DNA of 64,000 nt from Undaria pinnatifida (taxonomy: Eukaryota > Sar > Phaeophyceae > Laminariales > Alariaceae): the NCBI GenBank assembly GCA_012845835.1, contig JABAKD010000006.1:11266945-11330944 (forward strand), in the 5' to 3' direction. Positions within the stretch are counted from its first letter, which is position 1. Each line of letters begins with the position of its first letter. The translations under genes were made by a program, and so were the position numbers. Under the pieces are notes generated by a model, which was not told where the DNA came from, did not search any database, and saw only the letters and a program-made list of their open reading frames with translations. This document shows, one piece after another, positions 20,480 through 30,599 of the stretch.

Positions 20480-21630
20480 GTCTCTTGGGCATGACGCTCC
20501 CCCTTCCCCCCCTCCCCCCTTCCTCCCTCCCCCGTCCCCCCCTCCCCCAGTCCCCTCCCCGCCCCCCTCCCTTCCCCCGGCCGCGTAGAGATGTCTACGG
20601 TGGATGGCGCTGCCGCAGGCTTTGCGCGTCGCTCTGTCGCTTTGGGTCTCTCCGTTTCATGCCAATTCCGCATGAACAACTCGGCTCCCTCCTCTACTCT
20701 TCGAAACCATCTGCCGGCCTTCTGAGCAGCCTTTCGCCATCCTTCAAATTTCATTCCAAAGACCGACATATCCTCCTTAAGATGATCCATCCAGTCTTTC
20801 TCTTGCCCCCTTGAGTAGCCCTTACCCCCAACAAACTCCCCAAACATGACCCTCTGTGGCAGATGCTCCTCCCCCATACGTGCCACGAATCCCGAAACAA
20901 AATCCTCCGTTTGCGCACTATCGCCTCAACGCTCTCGGAATCTGTCTGGGCAAGCGCGTCGGCGTACGATAGGGTGTGGTCGTCGCGCTTACGTTTCCGC
21001 CATCGAAGGCATCGGAGGAGCATGGAGCGGTGAACCCGTCGTAGCCTGTCATAGTCAGGCTTCTTCGGGCTCCACGTCATGCAACCGTACAGCAGTGTCT
21101 CGACCACCTCAGCTTTCAGCAACCGCACCTTCTACCGTAAACGCACACCCGGGCGATCATAGATTTCCATCTTGTACCGCTGGAAGCACGCCCAGGTCCT
21201 CTGAAGACGCCGCGTTATTTCAATGCTGAGGTCTCTGTCTGCGGTGATAGCCCCGCTCAAGTATACAAACTCGATTGTTTGTTCGTATACCTAGCCGGCT
21301 GCATTGATCGTGAAGGACCCCCGCTTTTGGTTTCCAGGCACATTATCTCTGTTTTTGCCTCGGATACTGTAAGCCCGAACGACGAGCACGCAGTCACGAT
21401 CGCCGTCATCATCCTCTCCAGCCCTTCTGATGATCGCGATACGATGCCCGCATCGTCCGCGTACAGCATACCCCACAATCTCTGCACCCCCTCCCCCTCC
21501 TTCCCCCTCCGTCCGTCGACTTTGCCTGTGCGTCAAGAGCCCTTCTTCTCGCCTTCCTCCTTTCGCTGGAGCTGCACCATGCTGTCCGTGATGGCTGCAT
21601 CAGCGAGAAAGCTACAGCAGTATAAGTAGA
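20480..21630 (-). pseudogene. Non-LTR retrotransposon reverse transcriptase, 3' portion, multiply frameshifted
   Basis: The frame at 21,257-21,487 contains LYADDAGIVSRSSEGLE followed by FGLTVSEAKTEIM, the catalytic YADD box and next conserved block of LINE reverse transcriptases. After frameshifts, the thumb/connection region reads LLKAEVVETLLYGCMTW and RVHRSMLLRCLRWRKRKRDD (20,751-21,128). The C-terminal part (20,580-20,886) contains WMDHLKEDMSVFG and RVEEGAELFMRNWHETERP. At least three frame changes and the loss of the endonuclease and 5' RT mark it as dead and 5'-truncated. Related to the fragment at 57,740-58,110. Confidence 0.88.
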
Positions 21631-21984
21631 AAATACCGTAAGAAACAGCTATATTGGATCTTGCTCAAAAGTCGATATCTATCCTTATTATATAATAAGC
21701 TAACGTCGTGGTAGTGACGTTCTTTGGGATCTTTGAAAATATCTTGGTTATAATAACACCTCCCCCAAAAAGCTGCGACTCCCGAGCTCCACTCGGCCTC
21801 GCGGTGCCGCCACGTCCCATCCGCACAGCAGCACTAAGACGTGCCGGCGAAAGAGCGGGCGTCGGTGCCCCACCTCGGCGAGGGGGAAGCGTGGAAATCG
21901 CCCTTCCAGGGACGGCTCGCTTGGCCCCCGGCGTGGCGGGGAATAGTAAACAAATGCAAATACCGCCCAGCCCGAGAGCATTGT

Positions 21985-22960
21985 AACCAACGAATCGGCT
22001 GCTGCTCGCCTGTCAGGTGTATTACTCTACGTACTGCTGCATTACTGTACTGCAGTACTGGGTGGGTCCGTGGGTGGATGGTGGGTGGTGGGTGGGTGGT
22101 CGGGGGGTGGTCGGTGGTGGATGGTTGGTGGATGGCGGCTCGCTGCACTGCTGTACTGCTGTATGTGGTAAAGGTTTGGTCGGTGGGTGGGTGGAGGGTG
22201 CACTGCGTCGTCCGTGGTGGGTAGGTGGCCTGTTATTTTCTTGTTTTTTTAGTACTTACATACCAGGTACAGAGGATGATACAGCACCAATTTGCTCTTT
22301 TTGGGGGTGCAGGTGTACTGCTGAACGTACTGCTGCACTGATGTACTGCTGCATGTAGTCAGGGTCTGGTCGGTGGGTGGGTGGAGGGTGCACTGCGTCG
22401 TGCGTGGTGGGTGGGTGGGCCGTTCCGTACGTGGGAGTCTTTTTTCGTTCTGTGGGAGATGAACCTTTCTTTTGTTTCTAAAATACCGGCCTCCCACGCT
22501 GGTGCTTGGGAGTACCACCGTCCCCACTGCTGCACTGCCGTACTGCTGCCATGTTAATATGTATTTTTTTTAGTACTTACATACAGAGGATGATACCGCA
22601 CCAATTTGTTTTTTCCCGCCATACCGGCCGGCAACTGGCAAACTCGGGGAGAAGGTGTAGGGTGCACTGCGTCGTCCGTGGTGGGTGGGTGGGCCGTTCC
22701 GTACGCGGGAGTCTTCGTCCCGTGGGAGATTAACCTTTTTTTTTGTTTCTAAAATACCGGTCTCCCACTGGTGCTTGGGAGTACCACCGTCCCCATTGCT
22801 GCACTCCTCTGTCCTTTGCTACCGTACGTACTGCTGCACTGCCGTACTGTTGCCCTGTTATTATATTGTTTTTTTAGTATTACACACCACAGAGGATGAT
22901 ACAGCACCAATTCGCTTTTTCCGCCATACCGGCCGGCAACTGGCAAACTTCGGGAGTACC
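21985..22960 (+). repeat. Degenerate tandem array, units of about 270-305 bp
   Basis: AGGGTGCACTGCGTCGT occurs at about 22,195, 22,387 and 22,660, with GTGGTGGGTGGGTGG after it. CTAAAATACCGG occurs at about 22,478 and 22,750. AGTA(C)TTACATACA-like followed by GAGGATGATAC occurs at about 22,250, 22,570 and 22,880. The first unit is shorter. GTACTGCTGCA motifs fill the spacers. Confidence 0.75.
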
Positions 22961-22984
22961 ACTAGTTAATAAGTACTTACTAGG

Positions 22985-23560
22985 GTACAGTTAACTTCGT
23001 TCTACTCCCCAAGTATGCCAAAACCCGCCATTATGGTGAAAAAAACTCACCCACGTATATATATATATATATATATTATAAAATAATATAAAAAATTACG
23101 TATAGGAAATAAAAATACACTCCAGCTGTGAGATCTAAACATTTTGTCGAAACACATCTTTGCAAGCTGTGTGTGATACTCCGATCGCGCGTATTACGGG
23201 TTGTGTGTCGTCATTAAGGGTATAGGTCGGCGACTCCCCTTGCAACTACAGTGAGTAGTGTAGCTATGGGGGTCAACAGGGTAATATTAATCCATCTGTG
23301 CGCGGAAACTATAAAACTCGTTTTTGAGGGGGACGAAATCTAACAGCTAGCTGTGGAATGCACCAGTTTATTATTTATATCCTGGTGTTGTTGTCGTGTG
23401 ACGGGTGAGGGCAGGGGGGCGGGTATAGGGAGGATAGGTCGCATAAATGAGTAGGAGCTGACTGCAGGCGTGTACTGATAGTAGTAGGTGATAGTAGGGG
23501 TGGCGGGGAAGGGGGGGGGGGGTTACTTGAAAATTGAAGACCAAATAAATGAATTGGAGC
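22985..23560 (-). repeat. R1 repeat copy, long form
   Basis: On the minus strand it carries the R1 blocks listed for 8940-9125 plus a 5' extension (GTCAGCTCCTAC, CGACCTATCCTCC, poly-C leader at 23,508-23,522). It ends against an (AT)n tract at about 23,055-23,078. Closest relative: 28,875-29,320. Confidence 0.75.
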
Positions 23561-23599
23561 TACTGCATGGGTGGCTCGAAAGGTAAATAGATGATATCA

Positions 23600-23775
23600 C
23601 CTGTCGAGTAGTATATATCATACCACAAGTACCAACAACCTCGACAAAGCCATCCACCCACAAACCATCCGCCACGTATATGATTAAAGCAGTAGACTAT
23701 AGTAGAAAGCGCAGTACGAAACAGATGTGTTGGATTTGCTCAACATTCGCCACCTAGAGTACAGATACCTTACTG
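23600..23775 (+). repeat. R8 repeat copy
   Basis: TACCACAAGTACCAACAACC, TCGACAAAGCCATCCACCCA, CAAACCATCCGCCACGTATA and CATTCGCCACCTAGAGTACA match 13,870-14,065. Confidence 0.7.
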
Positions 23776-23988
23776 CTGCTTCAACCACGTAGATAGAGCA
23801 AACCGGTAGCCTACTACTCTACTACTCTACTGCCTTAATAAAGCATCAATTAATAGATATTCTTCGTACATCAGAGTGTTCAGATAATTTTTGGTGTGTT
23901 GATTGGTTATGCATGATGGGGAATGCAATACAACAATAAAATGTCATATCATGATTAGGTTCTGACTCATGACACTTACCAAAAACGT

Positions 23989-25248
23989 TAGGGCTGATAA
24001 TCGGCACGACTTAAGTCGCCGACTAGTTATTAGTCGGACTAATAGTCAGTCGTGAAACGGAGGTGCCGACTTTTCGACTTATTGGGTTTCCTTAACTGTA
24101 GGAAAGCTTTTTTAATGCAGGGTACAGCTTTTAACGTGAATTGCTGCGGGCTGCGGATACCCCTCACATGCTCTGTGACGCTGCAGCGCACGGCGGGATA
24201 TCCACACACACATACGCGGAACAGCCCATCTCTCTCGACGGTGCCGACTGCGTCAGCCCTGGCGCACCCAATGCCAACGCTGAGGACGGGGATCTCGTCG
24301 GCCACGTTGTCACCATTATCGGCCCGCGGACCACCTTGGCGAGTGCACGCAACCCCGAAACGGTGCCCTGCCGCGCGAAGAACGAGCAGAGGCGCAGCAA
24401 GCCGCTCGGATCCAACAACCCGATGTGGAAGTTTTTCATTGTATACCTCAAGGACTCGCTCCCTGGCATAGCAGCTTTGCGAGGCGAACGGCGATTTCGC
24501 TTGTGCCGAGGTTTGGTTCGGATCCCTTGCTCATTTGAGGCAGCATCTAGACACCACGAGGAAGGGCATCGCGAGGCCCTGAAAGAACATGAGGCGCAGG
24601 GGGCGGGAAACAAAGGCGGAGGCAGTGGCGGGGCCTCGAGCGAGAAGGATGCGGGGAGCATCATTGCCTACATGAACGGCGTCAAGCCATTCACGAGCAA
24701 GATGACTCGGTTCATCATCGACAGCTCTAATAATCGATGGTCAAGGTTGGGAGAGACATTAATAAAAGAATAGCATCACGAAGGGATCCAAGACCTCTTC
24801 TTCTGGGGAAATTTTTTGCACCGCTACCTTGGTGATGAGTTCGCTTTTTCGCTCGTATCCCCGCCAGGTAGTATCGCGACTCAAACTAATTGCTGTGACG
24901 TTCCTCTAGTCCAGGGTAGATTTACCTGGTACATGCGCTGTACTTCTCGTTTTTTGTGCATTCCTTGTGTAAACTGAAGCCTTTTTGTTGTGTCGTTTGA
25001 AACTTAGACTTGTGTGAATCTAGGTGATATTCTTTGCGCTTTTCTTGCATAAAATGAGGCATAATAGCGTATTTTTCGCCTCCGGTGGCGCCTCCAGCGG
25101 AGCCCCCTCGACCGGGGGGGGATCTTTCGGCTCGCTTCGCTCGCCTGACTTTAGTCGGCAAGTCGATTTACCGACTAAACTCAGCTAGTCGGCGGAGTCG
25201 ACTAGCAACTAGTTATAAGTCGTGAAATGAAACCGACTCGCAGCCCCA
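23989..25248 (+). mobile_element. hAT-like transposon inserted in an R8 copy, 1260 bp
   Basis: The left end TAGGGCTGATAATCGG and reverse complement of the right end TGGGGCTGCGAGTCGG lead into long GTCG/CGAC-rich subterminal inverted repeats (CACGACTTAAGTCGCCGACT left; CACGACTTATAACTAGTTGC right, inverted). The flanks are AAAAACGT (23,981-23,988) and AAAAATGG (25,249-25,256). A related repeat at 6382-6389 has one uninterrupted AAAAACGG, so an 8 bp target duplication with two later changes explains the site. Eight-bp duplications and AGGGCTG-like ends are typical of hAT elements. The interior is too short for a full transposase. Confidence 0.8.
24141..24773 (+). pseudogene. Remnant ORF of the hAT-like element (possible BED-finger region)
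   Basis: A 210-codon frame spans the element but the first annotated codon is not ATG. NPMWKFFIVYLKD resembles the W-x-x-F start of a BED zinc finger. The matching downstream portion GSLAHLRQHLDTT appears in a different frame at about 24,511-24,550, which suggests a frameshift inside the finger; the second zinc-binding Cys is missing. The tail reads SIIAYMNGVKPFTSKMTRFI before the stop. No catalytic hAT core or dimerisation domain is present. The assignment to a transposase N-terminus rests mainly on the surrounding TIRs and TSD and is tentative. Confidence 0.4.
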
Positions 25249-25256
25249 AAAAATGG

Positions 25257-25345
25257 GCGATCGATGTAGTACGCAGCTTGCAAAGATGACTATCGACCGC
25301 AAATTGGTCGAACTCACAGCTGACGACGTCGTTAGAATAATTTAA
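25257..25345 (+). repeat. Right part of the interrupted R8 copy
   Basis: GTAGTACGCAGCTTGCAAAG, TATCGACCGCAAATTGGTCG and AACTCACAGCTGACGACGTC continue the R8 copy left of the hAT element. Confidence 0.7.
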
Positions 25346-25654
25346 TAATATTTTCAAGTGCTGTCGCGTACTTTGTATCTGAGTGTCCTGTACTCTGTAT
25401 TGCAATCCGACCTCCCGGCGAGACAAACTAAAAAGACCATACTTCGTACACGAAACGCATACACAGATAGTAGGCAGTACCCCTGCGAATCGCAACCCCA
25501 CTGGCGTCGGATAGCAGTTTCGATGAGAAGTCGACCAGCTGTCCGGAATGCTGAACTCTATGCGCGATAAAATTGAGGGCACGCATGCACCAGAGCAACA
25601 ACAAGGGGAAACCGGTGGGACGAGGGAGGGGCAGCCGCGCTTGTACAGCTGTCG

Positions 25655-25877
25655 ACGAATGCAGAAACGAAGTGGTAAATCGTGTGGCAAGGTACCGGTT
25701 CCACTGATAAGTGGAGCCTGTACCACTATTACTATAGCCCTAAACCCTACAGAGAGAGGTAGTGTTTTGCTCTGTTTTCGTTGAGTTCAATGGGGGGAGC
25801 GCGAAGGCGGCAGAAATGACTCTAGTTGTTTCGCTTGTTTTGTTTCTGTTTTTTTATCTCTATGTTCCCTTCTTTTC
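25655..25877 (+). repeat. 5' part of an R2 copy, interrupted
   Basis: GAATGCAGAAACGAAGTGG, GTTGAGTTCAATGGGGGGAG and CGCGAAGGCGGCAGAAATGA match 28,168-28,395. The copy resumes at 27,512. Confidence 0.65.
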
Positions 25878-27511
25878 AGGGCTGGGTACTGGCTCATTGT
25901 GTGCTGGCAGTAATAGTCTACTGCCAGTGGTAATCTACTGATTGGCCCGGCCAGTATATTCGCCAGTAGTTTTTATATGACGTCCGTCCAATAAACACGC
26001 CTTGCAGTAGTACGGAAATCCACCAAAAAAAATCCTGAGAAGGTGGAAGAGAGAAGAGAGAGGAGAGGAGGCCGTATGCAGTATCTGTTGTAGAGTTCGG
26101 AGGCGGTATGTAGTGTCGGGCGATCATCCACGACCCTTCCTGTATAGTCGTAGATGGGCACGGAAAAATACCTAGAGCACTGAGGGCACTCGATGTTTTA
26201 TACCTTGTACCTGGTACGTTTTTTGTTTTGGGCGAATAAGTTACAGCAGTACTTCTCCGACCCCCCCACCCCCCCCTCCTCACCCCCCATAAAAAAAATA
26301 CCAGGTGTACATTATCGTTGGCCTCGGTTGGCACCGACGCTGTAAAACATTATATGTATGTTGGCGTTGGCGTTGGTTGGCAACGACACTGTAAAACATG
26401 CCAATCACTGCGTGAGCTAGACAACCAGGGTACCGTGCCTTTTTTTTCTTGGCGGTCACCATGATGGTTGTCGAGTAGATCCTATTGTGCGGGGTGGAGA
26501 ACGCTAATTCTGCACAAGAGGAATGATTAGAATGATCGCATCACGTACTCGTAGTGTGAATGTGGGGAGGGGGGAGGAGGGCCCGCTATGTGACCCCGGA
26601 TCTGAGTTACTGCTGGGAAGGAGCGCGAGGAGAGTAGTGCGAGGATGATAAACGGGATGAAAAACAAAAAACGTACTTTTTTTTGTGTTCGCTGGAAGAT
26701 CTCCGCCACCCCGCACGAGCCCCCCCGGCTGTTCGTTTGACGCGTTCCTTCCTTTCGCCTGTTTCCTGTTTGTACGGCAAGAGATCTCCTCCAACCCCCG
26801 GCTGTGGAAATTCTTCACGTGTTCCTTCCACTTTTTTCATGATTGGTCTTTCTTTGCGTTGAGTACCGGCCCCCTGATACCGGTTGCATGAAGCGTTCCT
26901 TCATTTTTTATTTTTGTTTTTGGTTTTGTTTCTTTCGTGTTTTGGTTTGCCTGTGCTTTCCTGCGTTTTGTTTGCTGGAGAGAGCCTACTACCCTGTGCC
27001 CCATGGGTAGGAGCGATGGAGTATGCAACATTAAATATTGAATATTATTCTTCGAAGTATGTATACACGGCATTAGCAAAGGAGTCACCGACCCGTATCC
27101 TTCACCACGGTATACCCACCCCGTATGTCTACCCTGACCCTGACCTTAACCCTAACCCAATCAAACGCAGCCAACCAATGTATCATAGGGTGAAGCCCCC
27201 TTCGTCTCCTACACAGTGTGCGTCAACCATCGTCTCGAAAACGTGGTGAGCTCTACGCACTGGATGAGAGATTGAGAAAAAAATGCGTGTTCGGTGTTTT
27301 AGGGGCCTCCGGCGGCGCCTCCAGCGGGCCCCTCTCACGAGCCGGGCGGGGCCTATTGGCCGAGCGACGCTTGGCCGCCTCGTTTCGCTCGTCGTTACTC
27401 GCTTCGCTCGTCGTCGCTTCGCTCGGCAGTATACTCCTGCAGTCCAGTATACCGATTGATTTTTACCACCACAAAGCAGTATAATCCATACTGACTGAGT
27501 CAGCCAGTGCC
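25878..27511. mobile_element. Second hAT-like insertion, 1634 bp, in the R2 copy
   Basis: Begins AGGGCTGGGTACTGGCT and ends AGCCAGTGCC. Subterminal CCAGTA/ACTGGC motifs are dense at both ends (25,895-25,975 and 27,425-27,511). Flanks TTCTTTTC (25,870-25,877) and TTACTTTC (27,512-27,519) would be a diverged 8 bp target duplication; the R2 relative at 28.38-28.41 kb runs through without the insert. The right end seems to lack the outermost bases. No transposase was found; the interior includes poly-C/poly-G runs, CCCTAACCC near 27,150 and a GC-rich block CCTCCGGCGGCGCCTCCAGC at 27,305. Confidence 0.55.
26560..26690 (-). repeat. R12 repeat (inverted copy at 30,005-30,110)
   Basis: The reverse complement shares TTTATCATCCTC, ACTACTCTC, GCTCC(T/C)TCCCAGC and GTAACTCAGATCCG with 30,030-30,085. 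Confidence 0.55.
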
Positions 27512-28165
27512 TTACTTTCCTCCCCGCCGGCATTATGCCGGTACAGCAGTATCTTCTTCCTCCTCTTCGTGTTGTTTCGTCCGTGAAACAGCAGCTACGA
27601 GTATCTGTTCCTCTTCAGCGCGTATCATGCATGCTCTTCTCGCAGTTTTTCTGATCTTCTTGCATCACATCCTTCATCCTTCAGAACTCAAATCTCCTGT
27701 CGTGTGTTTTCCTTTTTCTTTTCTTCCCTTACTTTCAAGGTCTGGTTTGTTTGGTTGTGATGTCGTATCCAGTTGTATGTAGATTTATTATGTTTCTTTT
27801 CCGAGCTTCGGCTCTCCTTTCCGGTTGGGTTGTTTCTTCGATTTCCCCTTCATTTTGTTTGTTTCATTTTTGTTTTATTTTTATCTTTGTTTTTATATGT
27901 TTTCTTATTATTATTTTGTTTTTGTTTATTTCGTATTCTCTCTTCCAATGTATTTCTGTTGCTGACGTATGTATGTTGTGCCTGTCGTACCCAGTACTAG
28001 GGCATGACATTGCGTTGTCGAATGCATTACGATGCATTATCTCTGTGTCGTAGCTTGTGACCACAGAGCTGATCCTTCTAGGGTGAAGAATCAGTACGGA
28101 CACTGGGTGTGCTGGATGTCGACGAGTAGAAGAACGGTTTAATGTGAAGAACACACACACACACA
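27512..28165 (+). repeat. R2 repeat, 3' part of the interrupted full-length copy
   Basis: Runs from GCCGGCATTATGCCGGTACA through GAGTATCTGTTCCTCTTCAG to the family 3' end: TTGTGACCACAGAGCTGATC, GACACTGGGTGTGCTGG, GTTTAATGTGAAGAAC and an (AC)n tail. 27,915-28,163 is a near-perfect inverted copy of 30,182-30,430. Confidence 0.7.
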
Positions 28166-28167
28166 GA

Positions 28168-28797
28168 TGAATGCAGAAACGAAGTGGCAGATCCTGCGGC
28201 ATCGTACCAGTTCGACTATTAATAGCGTGCGCTTTAGCCTTGAATCCTCTTCAGCGAGCGGTAGTTTCTGTTTCGTTTGTTTGTTTACGTTGAGCTTAAT
28301 GGGGGGAGCGCGAAAGCAACAGACAGTAATGACTTGCTGTCGTCCTTTCTTTTTTTCTCTCTTTTTTTCTTATTGTTTGCTCCCTTATTTCTGCTTATTT
28401 CTTTCTCAACCGGCCTTATGCCGGTACTTCTCCCTCTTCGTTCGTGTTGTTTTTGTCCGTGTGTGCAGCAGTTATCTTCTTCCTGTTGTTTTGCCGGCGC
28501 AACAAGTATCTGTTCCTCTTCAGCACGTCATGGTGTTCCTCTGGCAAATGCAGCCTTTCCTTTCTTTTCTGTTTTTCTTTTTTCTCTCATCTTTCTTATG
28601 GTCTGGCTTGTTTTGTGGTGTCCTCGTACCCGAGACCGTAGCACTTCACTTGCTTTACCTTGATCAATTGCGACCGTTTGGTTTGCTCTGTTTCACAGTC
28701 GTCTGTGACCACAAAACTTGCATCTCTCCACGATGAAACAGCACGGACTCTTGGTGTTGGGTAGAAAGAACGGTGTAATGTGAAGACAACACACAGT
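28168..28797 (+). repeat. R2 repeat, complete copy
   Basis: About 630 bp from GAATGCAGAAACGAAGTGGC, via ATGGGGGGAGCGCGAAAGCA, GGCCTTATGCCGGTAC and GTATCTGTTCCTCTTCAGCA, to GTGACCACAAAACTTGC and GGTGTAATGTGAAGACAACA. No conserved ORF. Confidence 0.7.
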
Positions 28798-28869
28798 CTG
28801 CTGTTACGGCATCATTTGTGTCTCTCTCGGACGAAGAATGGACACTGGGTTTTACTGAGGTCCTTGGGT

Positions 28870-29335
28870 AGATTATAAGAAACAAAAATACACTCCAGCT
28901 GTGAGATCGGAGATTTCGTCGAAACACATCTTTGCAAGCTGTGTGTGATACTCCGATCGCGCGTATTACTGGGTGTGTGCCCTCATTAAGGGCATAGGTC
29001 GGCGACTCCCCTTAGAACTACAGTGTAGCTCGCACCAGGGTCAGCAGGGTAACGTTAATCCATCTGTGCGCGGAAACTGTAAAACTCGTTTTTGAGGGGG
29101 ACAACATCTGACAGCTAGCTGTGGAATGCACCAGTTTATTATGTATATCCTGTTGTTGTTGTCGTATGACGGGTAAGGGCAGGGGGACGGGTCTAGGGAG
29201 GATAGGTCGCATAAACGAGTAGGAGCTTAGGAGCTTACTGCAGGCGTGTACTGATAGTAGCAGGTGATGGTAGGCGTGGCGGAGAAGAGGGGGGAGGGTT
29301 ACTTAAAAATTGAAGACCAAATAAATGAACTGGGA
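28870..29335 (-). repeat. R1 repeat copy, long form
   Basis: Minus-strand copy closely matching 23,105-23,560, including CTGTGAGATC, GCAAGCTGTGTGTGATACTC, AGCAGGGTAACGTTAATCC and the unit CGCGGAAACT(G/A)TAAAACTCG, and ending in a G-rich stretch at 29,287. Confidence 0.8.
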
Positions 29336-29349
29336 ATGTATGATAGAAA

Positions 29350-29440
29350 GTACGGTTTAACGCCTTCACAACTGGAAACCCTTTTGGGGACACATTTACT
29401 TAGTGTGAGAATAGGGAGGGATTTTGGGGCTCTATAGGGG
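29350..29440 (+). repeat. R9 fragment
   Basis: ACAACTGGAAACCC(T/G)TTTT and GGGGCTCTATAGGGGTT match 61,508-61,585. Confidence 0.55.
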
Positions 29441-29717
29441 TTAATGTGAACACAACACACACGCAGGTACCCTGGAGGGGGGGATGGGAGACAGACACCT
29501 GTGACCCCGGCTTGTCCAGAAGGTCGCTGAGCGAAAAAACAATCTCGACTAATTGAGCTGAAGAGCAAAGTAAACGCGATGGTTGAAAGCAAAAAAAAAA
29601 AACAATAACGACAATGCGGATCACTACTAACGTCATCTCTTAGAGGACAAAATTATCGCCAAAAAAATCAAATAATGAATTAACTGAAATAATCGACGTC
29701 ACGAAGCAGCCTGAGTC

Positions 29718-29968
29718 GCTGGGATAGGGCGACTGTCCGAACTGCCGTGTAAGGCAAAGATGTCAAGAGACGGCACTTTGACCCCTTGATCGACGGCAAT
29801 TTTTAAATTTTCCAATAATTTACCTTGACTGATGCCAAATTACCAAGTCTTAGTGTACAACGATTGGTTTGACATCCTTGACCGATGGACGTTTTCCCTC
29901 GACTGTCCGTCTTCTGACATCTTTGGTGTAAGATGCTGTGCGACACAGCAGAGTCGCCCTATCCCGGC
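29718..29968. mobile_element. Hairpin MITE, about 250 bp
   Basis: The arms GCTGGGATAGGGCGACTGTC (left) and GAGTCGCCCTATCCCGGC (right) are inverted, and a second pair, CAAAGATGTCAAGAGACGG and CCGTCTTCTGACATCTTTGG, extends the palindrome inward. The centre is AT-rich and non-coding. Confidence 0.7.
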
Positions 29969-30181
29969 CACCGAAGCGTGTAGCCAGACCGTGATTGATA
30001 GATATATATATTTTTTTTTGTCTTCTTTATCATCCTCAAACTACTCTCGTGCTCCCTCCCAGCTGTAACTCAGATCCGTGGTGACCAAGCAGGCCCTATT
30101 CCCGCAGGACACTTCGACTCTGATTCAGTGATCATTTTTTGTCATCATTTTTACATACTGAATTTTGACTGCTCTCAGGGC

Positions 30182-30520
30182 GTGTGTGTGTGTGTTCTTC
30201 ACATTAAACCGTTCTTCTACTCGTCGACATCCAGCACACCCAGTGTCCGTACTGATTCTTCACCCTAGAAAGATCAGCTCTGTGGTCACAAGCTACGACA
30301 CAGAGATAATGCATCGTAATGCATTCGACAACGCAATGTCATGCCCTAGTACTGGGTACGACAGGCACAACATACATACGTCAGCAACAGAAATACATTG
30401 GAAGAGAGAATACGAAATAAACAAAAACGCTCTCAGGGCACAACATACATACGTCAGCAACAGAAATACATTGGAAGAGAGAATACGAAATAAACAAAAA
30501 CGCTCTCAGGGCGTGGGACT
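30182..30520 (-). repeat. R2 copy, inverted, with an internal tandem duplication
   Basis: The (GT)n start and GTTCTTCACATTAAACCG are the reverse complement of the R2 3' end. AACATACATACGTCAGCAAC through AATAAACAAAAACGCTCTCA is duplicated head to tail at about 30,368-30,440 and 30,441-30,513. Confidence 0.75.
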
Positions 30521-30599
30521 ACCCGACCAGGGCGAAAATTGCATCGAGCGAACAATAGCGATGATGTTCTGAGGGCCGAGGGACCTTTCTAGTGTAAGG

